In this document: positions 1-6,168 of the stretch, in pieces
Position numbering within the stretch: the stretch's first letter is position 1
Layout of the letters: the number at the start of each line of letters is the position of its first letter
Assembly: GCA_023392205.1 (NCBI GenBank)
Contig: JAEVZN010000289.1
Span: 1-6,723, forward strand
Source: Pseudomonadota bacterium
GTDB taxonomy: Bacteria > Pseudomonadota > Alphaproteobacteria > Rhizobiales > Xanthobacteraceae
Length of the DNA: 6,723 nt
Direction of reading: 5' to 3'
Translations under genes and position numbers: made by a program
Notes under the pieces: model-generated
Told to the model about the DNA's origin: nothing
Seen by the model: only the letters and a program-made list of their open reading frames with translations
The model's database searches: none

Positions 1-873
1 GGCGGCTCGGCCGACCTGACCGGCTCCAACAACACCCGCACCAAGTCCATGAAGGCGATGACCGCCACCGATTACGGCGGGCGCTTCATCCATTACGGCA
101 TCAGGGAACACGGCATGGCCGCCGCCATGAATGGCATGGCGCTGCATGGCGGCATCGTCCCCTATTCCGGGACCTTCCTCGTCTTTTCCGACTATTGCCG
201 CCCCGCCATCCGGCTGGCAGCGCTGATGGGCGAACGCGTCATCCATGTGATGACCCACGATTCCATCGGCCTTGGCGAGGACGGCCCGACCCATCAGCCC
301 GTCGAGCATCTGGCCGCCCTGCGGGCGATCCCGAACCTCAACGTGTTCCGTCCCTGCGATGCGGTCGAGGCGTTGGAATGCTGGGAGTTGGCGCTGCAAT
401 CGCGTGCGACGCCGAGCGTGCTGGCGCTGACGCGGCAGAACCTGCCGCAGGTGCGCACCTCCTTCGTTGAAAAGAACCGGTGCGCCGCCGGCGCCTACGA
501 ACTGATCGGCGTCGAGGGCGACAATGTCGATGTCTCGATCTTCGCCTCCGGTTCTGAAATCGCCATTGCCGTCGAGGCGGCGCAATTGCTGAACCGTCAG
601 GGCAAGCCCGCGCGCGTGGTGTCGGTCCCCTGCATGGAATTGTTCCTGGCTCAGCCGCACGAATACCGGCATGCGGTGATTGGTGGGGCCGAGGTCAATG
701 TCGCAGTCGAGGCCGGGATCCGGCAGGGCTGGGACGCGATCATCGGCTCGAACGGGGTGTTCGTGGGCATGAGCGGATTCGGCGCCAGCGCTCCCTTCAA
801 GGACCTGTATCGCCATTTCGGTATCACGCCGGAAGCGGTGGCCGCGGCGGCCCTGGCCAAATTCCGGCCCTGA
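1..873 (+). CDS. tkt: Transketolase, C-terminal part (5' end outside window)
   Basis: Transketolase is the ThDP-dependent enzyme that moves two-carbon ketol units between sugar phosphates in the pentose phosphate and Calvin pathways; it is cytosolic and dimeric. The reading frame is open from base 1 and begins inside the protein with [11 protein letters not shown], a transketolase motif, so the ATG at 49 is internal. About 290 of roughly 660 residues are present: the end of the pyrimidine-binding domain and the C-terminal domain. Visible motifs, in fragment numbering, are REHGM at 35-39, whose Glu36 matches the conserved glutamate that activates the ThDP aminopyrimidine; [16 protein letters not shown] at 85-100, which contributes substrate and cofactor contacts; and TRQNLPQ near 144-150, whose Arg matches a phosphate-binding arginine. 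The C-terminal domain closes with [15 protein letters not shown]. The frame is intact to TGA at 871-873. A 138-base gap with a possible terminator separates it from gap. The family call is secure. Confidence 0.97.
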   Translation, partial: GGSADLTGSNNTRTKSMKAMTATDYGGRFIHYGIREHGMAAAMNGMALHGGIVPYSGTFLVFSDYCRPAIRLAALMGERVIHVMTHDSIGLGEDGPTHQPVEHLAALRAIPNLNVFRPCDAVEALECWELALQSRATPSVLALTRQNLPQVRTSFVEKNRCAAGAYELIGVEGDNVDVSIFASGSEIAIAVEAAQLLNRQGKPARVVSVPCMELFLAQPHEYRHAVIGGAEVNVAVEAGIRQGWDAIIGSNGVFVGMSGFGASAPFKDLYRHFGITPEAVAAAALAKFRP

Positions 874-888
874 CGGAAAAACCGCTCC

Positions 889-917
889 AGTCGCAATTCG
901 CGTCTTTTGCGATTTTT
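889..917 (+). terminator. Possible Rho-independent terminator after tkt
   Basis: Sixteen bases after the tkt stop, TCGCAA (891-896) pairs with TTGCGA (907-912) around a 10-base loop and is followed directly by five T residues (913-917). The flanks A889 and G890 can add an A-T pair and a G-T wobble. The stem is short and only half G/C, so it may be a weak or leaky terminator. Its position directly after the stop codon supports the call. Confidence 0.5.
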
Positions 918-949
918 ACCTTGTCTGGCACTTGCATGCCCCGGCTGAG

Positions 950-977
950 TTGAGTTGGTACGGATTCCCGCTATAGG
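950..977 (+). promoter_or_regulatory. Candidate sigma-70-type promoter for gap
   Basis: TTGAGT (950-955) resembles a -35 box and TATAGG (972-977) a -10 box, with a 16-base spacer. CTATAG (971-976) fits the looser alphaproteobacterial -10 pattern. Transcription would begin near 984, giving a leader of about 28 bases that contains the ribosome binding site. The -35 lies in a tandem TGAGT repeat (946-955). The candidate follows a possible terminator, so the position makes sense, but the match is only moderate and was judged by eye. Confidence 0.4.
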
Positions 978-997
978 AAACCGCAAATCCTTCAGCC

Positions 998-1003
998 GGG
1001 AGA
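998..1003 (+). promoter_or_regulatory. Ribosome binding site that fixes the gap start
   Basis: GGGAGA ends eight bases before the ATG at 1012. This supports that ATG over the in-frame upstream ATG at 955, which would add 19 residues not expected in the family. Confidence 0.7.
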
Positions 1004-1011
1004 CTCTCATC

Positions 1012-2019
1012 ATGACGGTACGCGTCGCCATTAACGGATTTGGCCGGATCGGCCGCAACGTCTTGCGGGCCATCGCCGAGTCGGGCCGGACGGATATCGA
1101 AGTGGTGGGTATTAACGATCTCGGCCCGGTCGAGACCAACGCGCATCTGCTGCGTTTCGACTCGGTGCATGGCCGCTTCCCGGGCGAGGTCACGGTGAAG
1201 GGCGACACCATTTCAGTGGGCAACGGCGCGATCAAGGTGACGGCGATCAAGGACCCCTCGACCCTGCCCTGGAAGGATCTCGGCGTCGATATCGCGATGG
1301 AATGCACCGGCATCTTCACCGCCAAGGACAAGGCCTCGGCGCATCTCAATGCCGGCGCCAAGCGCGTACTGGTGTCTGCGCCGGGCGAGAATGCCGACCT
1401 GACCGTGGTTTATGGCGTCAACCACGACAAGCTGACCAAGGATCATCTGGTCGTCTCGAACCCGTCCTGCACCACCAATTGCCTCGCGCCGGTGGCCAAG
1501 GTTCTCAACGACGCCATCGGCATCGAGCGCGGCTTCATGACCACGATCCATGCCTATACCGGCGACCAGCCCACGCTCGACACCATGCACAAGGATCTCT
1601 ATCGCGCCCGCGCCGCGGCGCTGTCGATGATCCCGACATCGACCGGTGCCGCCAAGGCGGTCGGGCTCGTCCTGCCTGAGCTGAACGGCAAGCTCGACGG
1701 TGTCGCCATTCGCGTGCCCACCCCGAATGTCTCGGTGGTCGATTTCAAATTCGTGGCCAAAAAGGCCACCAGCAAGGACGAGGTCAACGGCGCCATCAAG
1801 CGCGCGGCCGAGCAGCAACTCAAAGGCATTCTCGGCTATACCAACGAGCCCAATGTCTCGATCGATTTCAACCACGACTCCCATTCCTCGGTCTTCCACA
1901 TGGACCAGACCAAGGTGCTCGACGGCACGCTGGTGCGCGTCATGTCCTGGTACGACAACGAATGGGGCTTCTCCAACCGCATGTCCGATACGGCGGTGGC
2001 GATGGGCAAACTGATCTGA
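1012..2019 (+). CDS. gap: Glyceraldehyde-3-phosphate dehydrogenase, type I
   Basis: This enzyme reversibly converts glyceraldehyde 3-phosphate, NAD(P)+ and phosphate to 1,3-bisphosphoglycerate in the cytosol. The protein has 335 residues, the usual length. The start at 1012 gives the standard N-terminus [15 protein letters not shown], whose GFGRIG (9-14) is the dinucleotide-binding loop. The catalytic Cys153 lies in [11 protein letters not shown] (150-160) and the partner His180 in TTIHAYTG. The phosphate-site motif [10 protein letters not shown] is at 208-217 and the C-terminal [11 protein letters not shown] at 313-323. Two details differ from the textbook form: Pro151 stands where most sequences have Ala in ASCTTNC, and the loop after His180 reads [20 protein letters not shown], resembling the GapB/plastid-cyanobacterial Gap2 class more than the E. 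coli GapA class. That hints at, but does not prove, a bidirectional or relaxed-cofactor enzyme. It is followed by pgk, the enzyme that uses its product, after 68 bases. Confidence 0.98.
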   Translation: MTVRVAINGFGRIGRNVLRAIAESGRTDIEVVGINDLGPVETNAHLLRFDSVHGRFPGEVTVKGDTISVGNGAIKVTAIKDPSTLPWKDLGVDIAMECTGIFTAKDKASAHLNAGAKRVLVSAPGENADLTVVYGVNHDKLTKDHLVVSNPSCTTNCLAPVAKVLNDAIGIERGFMTTIHAYTGDQPTLDTMHKDLYRARAAALSMIPTSTGAAKAVGLVLPELNGKLDGVAIRVPTPNVSVVDFKFVAKKATSKDEVNGAIKRAAEQQLKGILGYTNEPNVSIDFNHDSHSSVFHMDQTKVLDGTLVRVMSWYDNEWGFSNRMSDTAVAMGKLI

Positions 2020-2031
2020 GCGGATTTGGTC

Positions 2032-2070
2032 CGTCATCCCGAGGTGGGAAGTGCTCACCTCAGGATGACG
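2032..2070. repeat. 39-base imperfect palindrome between gap and pgk
   Basis: CGTCATCC (2032-2039) pairs with GGATGACG (2063-2070). After one C/A mismatch (2040/2062), GAGGTG (2041-2046) pairs with CACCTC (2056-2061). A G-T and a G-C pair then close a five-base loop (2049-2053). The 17-base arms make this the strongest secondary structure noticed in the window. No T-run follows, so it is not a standard terminator. It could stabilise the 3' end of gap mRNA after processing, reduce read-through into pgk, or be one copy of a dispersed palindromic repeat. GTCATCC-type palindromes recur between genes in many Hyphomicrobiales, from general knowledge. Confidence 0.8.
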
Positions 2071-2087
2071 AGCAAGGTTGAGTAAAA

Positions 2088-3287
2088 ATGTCTTCGTTCA
2101 AGACCCTCGACGACCTCCCCACCGATCTCGCCGGCAATGCCGCGCTGGTGCGCGTCGATTTCAACGTGCCCATGAATGACGGCAAGATCACCGACGACAC
2201 GCGGCTGCGCGCCGCGATCCCGACCATCCGGGAATTGCAGGCCAAGCATGCCGCCATCGTCCTGATGTCGCATTTCGACAGGCCCAAGGGCAAAGTCGTG
2301 CCAGAGATGAGCCTGCAGCCGCTGGTCGAACCCCTGTCACAGTTGCTGGGACAGGAGATCCGCTTCAGCGACAATCTCGACTCACCCCTTCAGGCCATTG
2401 AGGATCTCAAGCCCGGCGACGTCCTGTTGCTGGAAAATCTGCGCTTCAAGACCGGCGAGGAAAAGAACGAAGCCAGGTTCGTCGACATGCTTGCACAATG
2501 CGGCGACTATTTTATCAGCGACGCCTTCTCCGTCGCGCATCGCGCGCATGCTTCGACCGAAGGTCTCGGCCGCAAGCTCCCCGCCTATGCCGGCCGCGCC
2601 ATGCAGGCCGAACTCGATGCGCTCACGAAAGCATTGGTGGCACCTGCCAAGCCGGTAATCGCCATTGTCGGCGGCGCCAAGGTCTCGACCAAGATCGACC
2701 TTCTGGAAAATCTGGTCGGCCGCGTCGATGCGCTGGTGATCGGCGGCGGCATGGCCAATACCTTCCTGCACGCGCAGGGCATCGGGATCGGCAAGTCGCT
2801 CGCCGAGCGCGATCTCGCCGAGACCGCGCGCCGGATCATGGACAAGGCGGAAGACGCCAAATGCGCCATCATCCTGCCGGTGGACGCGGTCGTCGCTTTC
2901 CATTTCGAGGCCAATGCCCCCTCGCATGCCTATGGGCTCGATGCGATCCCCGAAGACGGCATGATTCTCGATCTCGGTCCGCTGTCGATCGAGCGCGTCC
3001 ACCACGCCATCGACGATGCGCAGACGCTGCTCTGGAACGGGCCGCTGGGTGCGTTTGAGTTGCCGCCCTTCGACCGCGGCACAATTGCCGCAGCCCGTCA
3101 TGCCGCGGAACGAACCCGTGCCGGAAAACTTGTATCGATCGCTGGCGGCGGCGACACGGTTGCCGCTCTCAACCATGCGCGGGTGGCGGACGATTTCAGC
3201 TATATTTCGACGGCCGGCGGAGCCTTCCTCGAGTTTTGCGAGGGCAAGGCCTTGCCGGGCGTGGAGGTGTTGCGGGTCACGCGATGA
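2088..3287 (+). CDS. pgk: Phosphoglycerate kinase
   Basis: PGK transfers phosphate between 1,3-bisphosphoglycerate and ADP, the next step after GAPDH, reversibly in gluconeogenesis and the Calvin cycle. It has 399 residues, typical for a bacterial monomeric PGK. The N-terminal domain shows VRVDFNVP (21-28) with substrate-binding Asp24 and Asn26, Arg39 in DDTRL, and SHFDRPKG (61-68) with His62 and Arg65. The usual form of the last motif is SHLGRPKG or SHFGRPKG, so Asp64 replaces a commonly conserved Gly. The C-terminal nucleotide domain shows GGAKVSTKIDLLENL, GGGMANTFL, LWNGPLGAFELPPFD and, near the end, AGGGDTVAALN followed by STAGGAFLEF. The start is supported by an A/G-rich stretch (AAGG, 2074-2077) ten bases upstream and by the expected N-terminal length. 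It ends 84 bases before the aldolase start, and the frame is intact. Confidence 0.98.
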   Translation: MSSFKTLDDLPTDLAGNAALVRVDFNVPMNDGKITDDTRLRAAIPTIRELQAKHAAIVLMSHFDRPKGKVVPEMSLQPLVEPLSQLLGQEIRFSDNLDSPLQAIEDLKPGDVLLLENLRFKTGEEKNEARFVDMLAQCGDYFISDAFSVAHRAHASTEGLGRKLPAYAGRAMQAELDALTKALVAPAKPVIAIVGGAKVSTKIDLLENLVGRVDALVIGGGMANTFLHAQGIGIGKSLAERDLAETARRIMDKAEDAKCAIILPVDAVVAFHFEANAPSHAYGLDAIPEDGMILDLGPLSIERVHHAIDDAQTLLWNGPLGAFELPPFDRGTIAAARHAAERTRAGKLVSIAGGGDTVAALNHARVADDFSYISTAGGAFLEFCEGKALPGVEVLRVTR

Positions 3288-3297
3288 CCGCCCCTTC

Positions 3298-3351
3298 CCG
3301 GCCTGCTGGCCGGCGTTGTAAATTCGATTTTCCGAATGCCGGTTGTCCGGC
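3298..3351. repeat. Three consecutive short inverted repeats between pgk and fba
   Basis: CCGGCC-TGCT-GGCCGG (3298-3313) is a perfect 6-bp stem with a four-base loop. ATTCG (3322-3326) pairs with CGAAT (3333-3337) around six bases. GCCGG-TTGT-CCGGC (3338-3351) is a perfect 5-bp stem with a four-base loop, ending 20 bases before the aldolase ATG. No clear T-run follows the first stem, although a short ATTTT lies 14 bases on. The row of hairpins may shape RNA stability or attenuation between pgk and fba. Short G/C palindromes also arise by chance in GC-rich DNA. Confidence 0.5.
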
Positions 3352-3360
3352 GCGTTTGGA

Positions 3361-3365
3361 CGGAG
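3361..3365 (+). promoter_or_regulatory. Ribosome binding site that fixes the aldolase start
   Basis: CGGAG ends six bases before the ATG at 3372. This favours that start over the in-frame ATG at 3336, which would add 12 residues (MPVVRRVWTEPP) and would place its start codon inside the intergenic hairpin row. Confidence 0.65.
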
Positions 3366-3371
3366 CCCCCG

Positions 3372-4397
3372 ATGAATCTCGCAGACTTGAACAAGATCGC
3401 CGAAGCCATGGTCGCACCGGGCAAGGGCATTCTCGCCGCCGACGAATCTACCGGGACGATCAAGAAACGGTTCGATGCGATCGGCACCGAGAATACCGAG
3501 GACAATCGCCGCGACTATCGCGAACTGATGTTCCGCACCGTCGAGGCAATGTCGAAGCACATTTCCGGGGTGATCCTGTATGACGAGACGATCTGGCAGA
3601 AGGCCAAGGATGGCACGCCGCTGGTCGAACTGATCACGAAGTCAGGCTCCATCCCCGGCATCAAGGTGGATGAAGGCACGCGGCCGCTGCCCAATTGCCC
3701 TGGCGAAACGATCACCATCGGCCTGGACAAGCTCGCCGACCGCTTGCCCAAATATTACGAACAGGGTGCGCGCTTCGCGAAATGGCGTGCAGTGATCGAC
3801 ATTGGCGAGGGCATCCCCTCCTATGCCGCGATCTCGACCAACGCCCATGCGCTCGCACGCTATGCCGCGCTCTGCCAGGCCGCCCAGATCGTGCCGATCG
3901 TCGAGCCGGAAGTCCTGATGGACGGCAGCCACGATATCGATCGCTGCTATGAAGTGACCGAATTCGTGCTGAAGGAGACCTTCCAGCAGCTCTATTACCA
4001 GAAGGTCGCACTCGAAGGCATGGTGCTGAAGCCGAACATGGCGGTGCCGGGGAAGAAAAGCAGCAAGAAGGCCAGCGTGCAGGAAGTCGCCGAAAAGACT
4101 GTCAGGCTTCTGAAGAATTGCGTGCCGGGAGCGGTGCCGGGAATTGCCTTTCTGTCCGGCGGGCAATCCGACGAGGAAGCCACCGCTCATCTGGACGCCA
4201 TGAACAAGATCGGCAATCTGCCCTGGAAACTCACTTTCTCCTATGGCCGCGCCTTGCAGGCAGCTCCGCAAAAGGCCTGGTCCGGCAAAAGCGAAAATGT
4301 CGCAGCCGCGCAGCGGGCCTTCACCCATCGCGCGATGATGAACGGGCTTGCGTCCCTCGGGCAATGGCAGCAGGACCTGGAGAAGAAGGCCGCCTGA
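3372..4397 (+). CDS. Fructose-bisphosphate aldolase, class I (Schiff-base)
   Basis: This aldolase reversibly cleaves fructose 1,6-bisphosphate to dihydroxyacetone phosphate and glyceraldehyde 3-phosphate through a lysine Schiff base and needs no metal. The protein has 341 residues and closely follows the animal and plant type class I family. With an offset of nine from rabbit muscle numbering the active-site residues are all present: Asp24 in LAADEST (Asp33), Lys98 in GIKVDEG (Lys107), Lys137 in FAKWR (Lys146), Glu178 in PIVEPE (Glu187) and the Schiff-base Lys220 in VLKPNM (Lys229). The phosphate loop LSGGQS (261-266) and SYGRALQ follow. It ends in KKAA and lacks the C-terminal Tyr that tunes the muscle enzyme. 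It is unrelated to the class II zinc aldolase common in bacteria and to the DhnA-type class I enzyme. I leave the symbol empty because class I genes are named inconsistently (fda, fbaB). It sits 84 bases after pgk, a coherent triose-phosphate cluster. Confidence 0.97.
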   Translation: MNLADLNKIAEAMVAPGKGILAADESTGTIKKRFDAIGTENTEDNRRDYRELMFRTVEAMSKHISGVILYDETIWQKAKDGTPLVELITKSGSIPGIKVDEGTRPLPNCPGETITIGLDKLADRLPKYYEQGARFAKWRAVIDIGEGIPSYAAISTNAHALARYAALCQAAQIVPIVEPEVLMDGSHDIDRCYEVTEFVLKETFQQLYYQKVALEGMVLKPNMAVPGKKSSKKASVQEVAEKTVRLLKNCVPGAVPGIAFLSGGQSDEEATAHLDAMNKIGNLPWKLTFSYGRALQAAPQKAWSGKSENVAAAQRAFTHRAMMNGLASLGQWQQDLEKKAA

Positions 4398-4428
4398 TGC
4401 GGCTTAGGGTGCGCGGGTCAAATTACCG

Positions 4429-4448
4429 CCCGATTGAAATGCATCGGG
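4429..4448. repeat. Inverted repeat overlapping the ribosome binding site of the ThiE-like gene
   Basis: CCCGAT (4429-4434) and ATCGGG (4443-4448) form a perfect 6-bp stem with an eight-base loop. The GGG at 4446-4448, six bases before the ATG at 4455, is the only Shine-Dalgarno-like sequence there and lies in the 3' arm. The structure could limit translation of the downstream gene, or it could be a protein-binding operator. It lies in the 57-base gap after the aldolase stop. Confidence 0.5.
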
Positions 4449-4454
4449 TTTGAC

Positions 4455-5114
4455 ATGGCGTCACCGCGACAGAAAAAGGACGAGCGCCCGCAGCCGCGGC
4501 TTTATCTGGTCGCCCCGGCGGCAGCGGATATTGCGTCGCTCAAAGCACAGATCGGCTCAGCACTGGCAGCGGCCGATATTGCCGCCTTGCTGCTGCGTCT
4601 GCCCGATGATGACGACCGCGCGCTGATTAACCGTGTCAAGGCGCTGGCACCGGCAATCCAGGATGCCGGCGCGGCCCTGATCCTGGATGGCCATCCCGAT
4701 CTCGTGGCCCGCGCCGGTGCCGATGGCGCGCATCTCACGGGCTTTGCGGCTTTCGAGGAGGCGCTGCCCCGCCTCAAGCCCGATCGCATCGCCGGCGCCG
4801 GCAACCTGCAGACCCGGCACGATGCGATGCTGGCGGCGGAAAAGGGCGCCGATTACGTCATGTTCGGCGAGCCCGCGGCAGACGGCGAACGGCCCGGCTT
4901 CGATGCGATCCTTGACCGCGTCTCATGGTGGGCGGAGGTCTTCGAGGCGCCTTGCGTGGGGTTTGCCGCAACGCTGGACGAGATCGGGCCGCTGGTCGCG
5001 GCGGGGGCGGATTTCGTCGCCACCCCGGATTCTGTGTTCGCGGATCCGCGCGGGATCGAGGCAGCCCTGGCGGATGCCGCCGCCCGGCTGCGTCTGCCGG
5101 AAACGGCATCATGA
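4455..5114 (+). CDS. Thiamine phosphate synthase (ThiE/TenI) superfamily protein, active site degenerate
   Basis: ThiE joins HMP pyrophosphate and thiazole phosphate to make thiamine phosphate. The 219-residue length and the (beta/alpha)8 pattern fit: RLYLVAP (15-21), ALILDGHPD (74-82), ARAGADGAHLTG (85-96), AGAGNLQTRHDAMLAAEKGADYVMFGEP (113-140, split by the usual HxxxE-like helix) and AAGADFVATPDSVF near 182-195. Canonical signatures are altered. The QxREK-like strand reads LLLRLP, so Arg48 stays but the Lys is lost. NDR, with its Mg-binding Asp, reads DGH. GVHLGQ reads GAHLTG. PTxTK reads AADGER. The phosphate-binding GIGGI reads GFAAT. It is therefore probably not an ordinary thiamine phosphate synthase and its role is unknown. 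The ATG at 4455 has a weak GGG site; an in-frame TTG at 4434 would add seven residues. Its stop overlaps the next start (ATGA), implying coupled translation. Annotation pipelines would likely call it thiE; I withhold the symbol. Confidence 0.8.
   Translation: MASPRQKKDERPQPRLYLVAPAAADIASLKAQIGSALAAADIAALLLRLPDDDDRALINRVKALAPAIQDAGAALILDGHPDLVARAGADGAHLTGFAAFEEALPRLKPDRIAGAGNLQTRHDAMLAAEKGADYVMFGEPAADGERPGFDAILDRVSWWAEVFEAPCVGFAATLDEIGPLVAAGADFVATPDSVFADPRGIEAALADAAARLRLPETAS
5095..5108 (+). promoter_or_regulatory. Small GNRA-loop hairpin carrying the ribosome binding site of the Sel1 gene
   Basis: TGCCG (5095-5099) and CGGCA (5104-5108) form a perfect 5-bp stem capped by GAAA, a stable GNRA tetraloop. 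It lies inside the last codons of the ThiE-like gene and ends two bases before the next ATG. The Shine-Dalgarno-like GGAA (5099-5102) straddles the stem top and the loop. Ribosomes finishing the upstream gene would melt it, which would suit translational coupling. That regulatory meaning is inference. Confidence 0.4.
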
Positions 5115-6085
5115 GCGCGCGGCGGCTCATCCTCGCAGCCCTGCTAACATTGTATGGGGCAGACACCGCTTTCGCCCAGAAGGCTGCACCGAAGAACGGT
5201 CCCGCGCCCGACCAGCAGGAGGAACGCGCTCCGGACCCGTCCGCCGATCTGGCCTATGGGGCTTATCAGCGCGGCCATTATCTGACGGCGTTTGCGGAAG
5301 CGACCAAGCGCGTGGAGGCCAATGGCGATCCGGTCGCCATGACGTTGCTGGCCATTCTCTATGGCGGGGGACTCGGCGTTGCCAAGGACGACGCACGGGC
5401 CGCCGAATGGTACAAGCTCGCCGCCGAGCGCGGTGACCGCGAGGCCATGTTCGGGCTGGCCATGTTCCATCTCACCGGCCGCGCGGTAGAGCGGAGCCGC
5501 GAACAGGCGGCGAAACTGTTCGCCTCGGCAGCCAAGCTCGGGCATCCGGCTGCAGCCTACAATCTCGGGCTTCTCTACCTTGAAGGCATGCAATTCCCGC
5601 AGGATTTCGGCCGCGCGGCCGAATTGTTCCGCATGGCCGCCCAGGCCGGCAATCCGGATTCCCAATATGCCCTTGCCACCCTCTACAAGGAGGGCCGCGG
5701 CGTACCCAAAGACGATGCCGAGGCCGCACGGCTGCTGGGCGCGGCGGCGCTCGCCGACCATCTCGATGCGCAGGTCGAATATGCCATCGCGCTGCATAAC
5801 GGGACCGGCGTCAAAAAGGACGAGGCGGCTGCCACCTTGCTGTTGCGCAAGGCTGCGCGACGGGGCGCACCCATCGCCCAGAATCGCCTCGCCCGCATCC
5901 TCGCCACCGGCCGCGGGGCTCCGCTCGACGCGAAAGAGGCGGTGAAATGGCACATCGTGTCAAAGGCGGCCGGGGCCAGCGATCCCTGGCTCGACGATTT
6001 CGCCGGCCGCCAGAGCCCCGAAATTCGCGAGGCCGCCGAAAAGGAGGCGCAGCCGTGGCTCGAACTGATCGCCGCGTCGCGGTAA
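5111..6085 (+). CDS. Secreted Sel1-repeat protein
   Basis: The 324-residue protein begins with a signal peptide: MSARR, a hydrophobic stretch (6-17), and a cleavage-like AFA-Q after residue 22. A short proline- and charge-rich linker (23-45) and a TPR-like helix pair (46-72) follow. Six Sel1-like units of about 36 residues then run at roughly 73-108, 109-144, 145-180, 181-216, 217-252 and 253-288, each ending in an AA-x(2)-G-like turn. The clearest are LYGGGLGVAKDDARAAEWYKLA (split by its conserved Gly) and LYKEGRGVPKDDAEAARLL. A non-repeat tail with Trp293 and Trp316 closes the chain. Sel1 repeats are alpha-helical solenoids that bind proteins, so this is likely a periplasmic adaptor or envelope-associated factor. 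The ligand cannot be read from the sequence and no catalytic domain is visible. The start at 5111 is chosen because it begins the signal peptide, has GGAA eight bases upstream and overlaps the preceding stop by four bases. Confidence 0.9.
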   Translation: MSARRLILAALLTLYGADTAFAQKAAPKNGPAPDQQEERAPDPSADLAYGAYQRGHYLTAFAEATKRVEANGDPVAMTLLAILYGGGLGVAKDDARAAEWYKLAAERGDREAMFGLAMFHLTGRAVERSREQAAKLFASAAKLGHPAAAYNLGLLYLEGMQFPQDFGRAAELFRMAAQAGNPDSQYALATLYKEGRGVPKDDAEAARLLGAAALADHLDAQVEYAIALHNGTGVKKDEAAATLLLRKAARRGAPIAQNRLARILATGRGAPLDAKEAVKWHIVSKAAGASDPWLDDFAGRQSPEIREAAEKEAQPWLELIAASR

Positions 6086-6168
6086 TTGCCGGCCGCACTT
6101 GACGACGGCAGAGCCGCCGGGGCACACCAACGCCCGAAACGTCTCCCCGAAACCTGTTGGAACGCCCC
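6086..6168 (+). promoter_or_regulatory. Leader region upstream of efp with a -35-like box and a direct repeat
   Basis: CTTGAC at 6098-6103 matches the alphaproteobacterial -35 consensus, but no good -10 box lies 16-18 bases downstream (GGCACAC there), so a promoter is only a possibility. CCCGAAAC occurs twice, at 6133-6140 and 6146-6153, a 13-base period that could be an operator or chance. GGAA (6159-6162) ends six bases before the efp ATG and is the likely ribosome binding site. No T-run terminator for the Sel1 gene is evident. Confidence 0.3.

Noticed and set aside
955..1011. Upstream start for gap at 955
   Set aside because: Would add 19 residues before the conserved [14 protein letters not shown] start and overlap the promoter candidate; the ribosome binding site at 998-1003 serves the ATG at 1012.
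651..1361. 236-codon - strand frame spanning the tkt-gap gap
   Set aside because: Overlaps two secure genes; the part over the intergenic region has no ribosome binding site or family similarity I can see.
2498..3058. 186-codon + strand frame inside pgk
   Set aside because: Arg-rich low-complexity translation typical of a shifted frame of a GC-rich gene.
2382..3560. Long open frame of 392 codons on the - strand, antisense to pgk
   Set aside because: It mirrors a secure pgk gene and runs past its end; its composition is what GC-rich antisense frames give, it has no recognisable motif, and such open antisense frames also cover gap (1213-2058), fba and the Sel1 gene.
4450..4455. TTGACA match to a -35 box
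   Set aside because: It overlaps the ATG of the ThiE-like gene, so a promoter there would start transcription inside the coding region; likely chance.
4925..5110. Longer N-terminus for the Sel1 gene
   Set aside because: It would overlap the ThiE-like gene by 190 bases and bury the clear signal peptide that starts at 5111.
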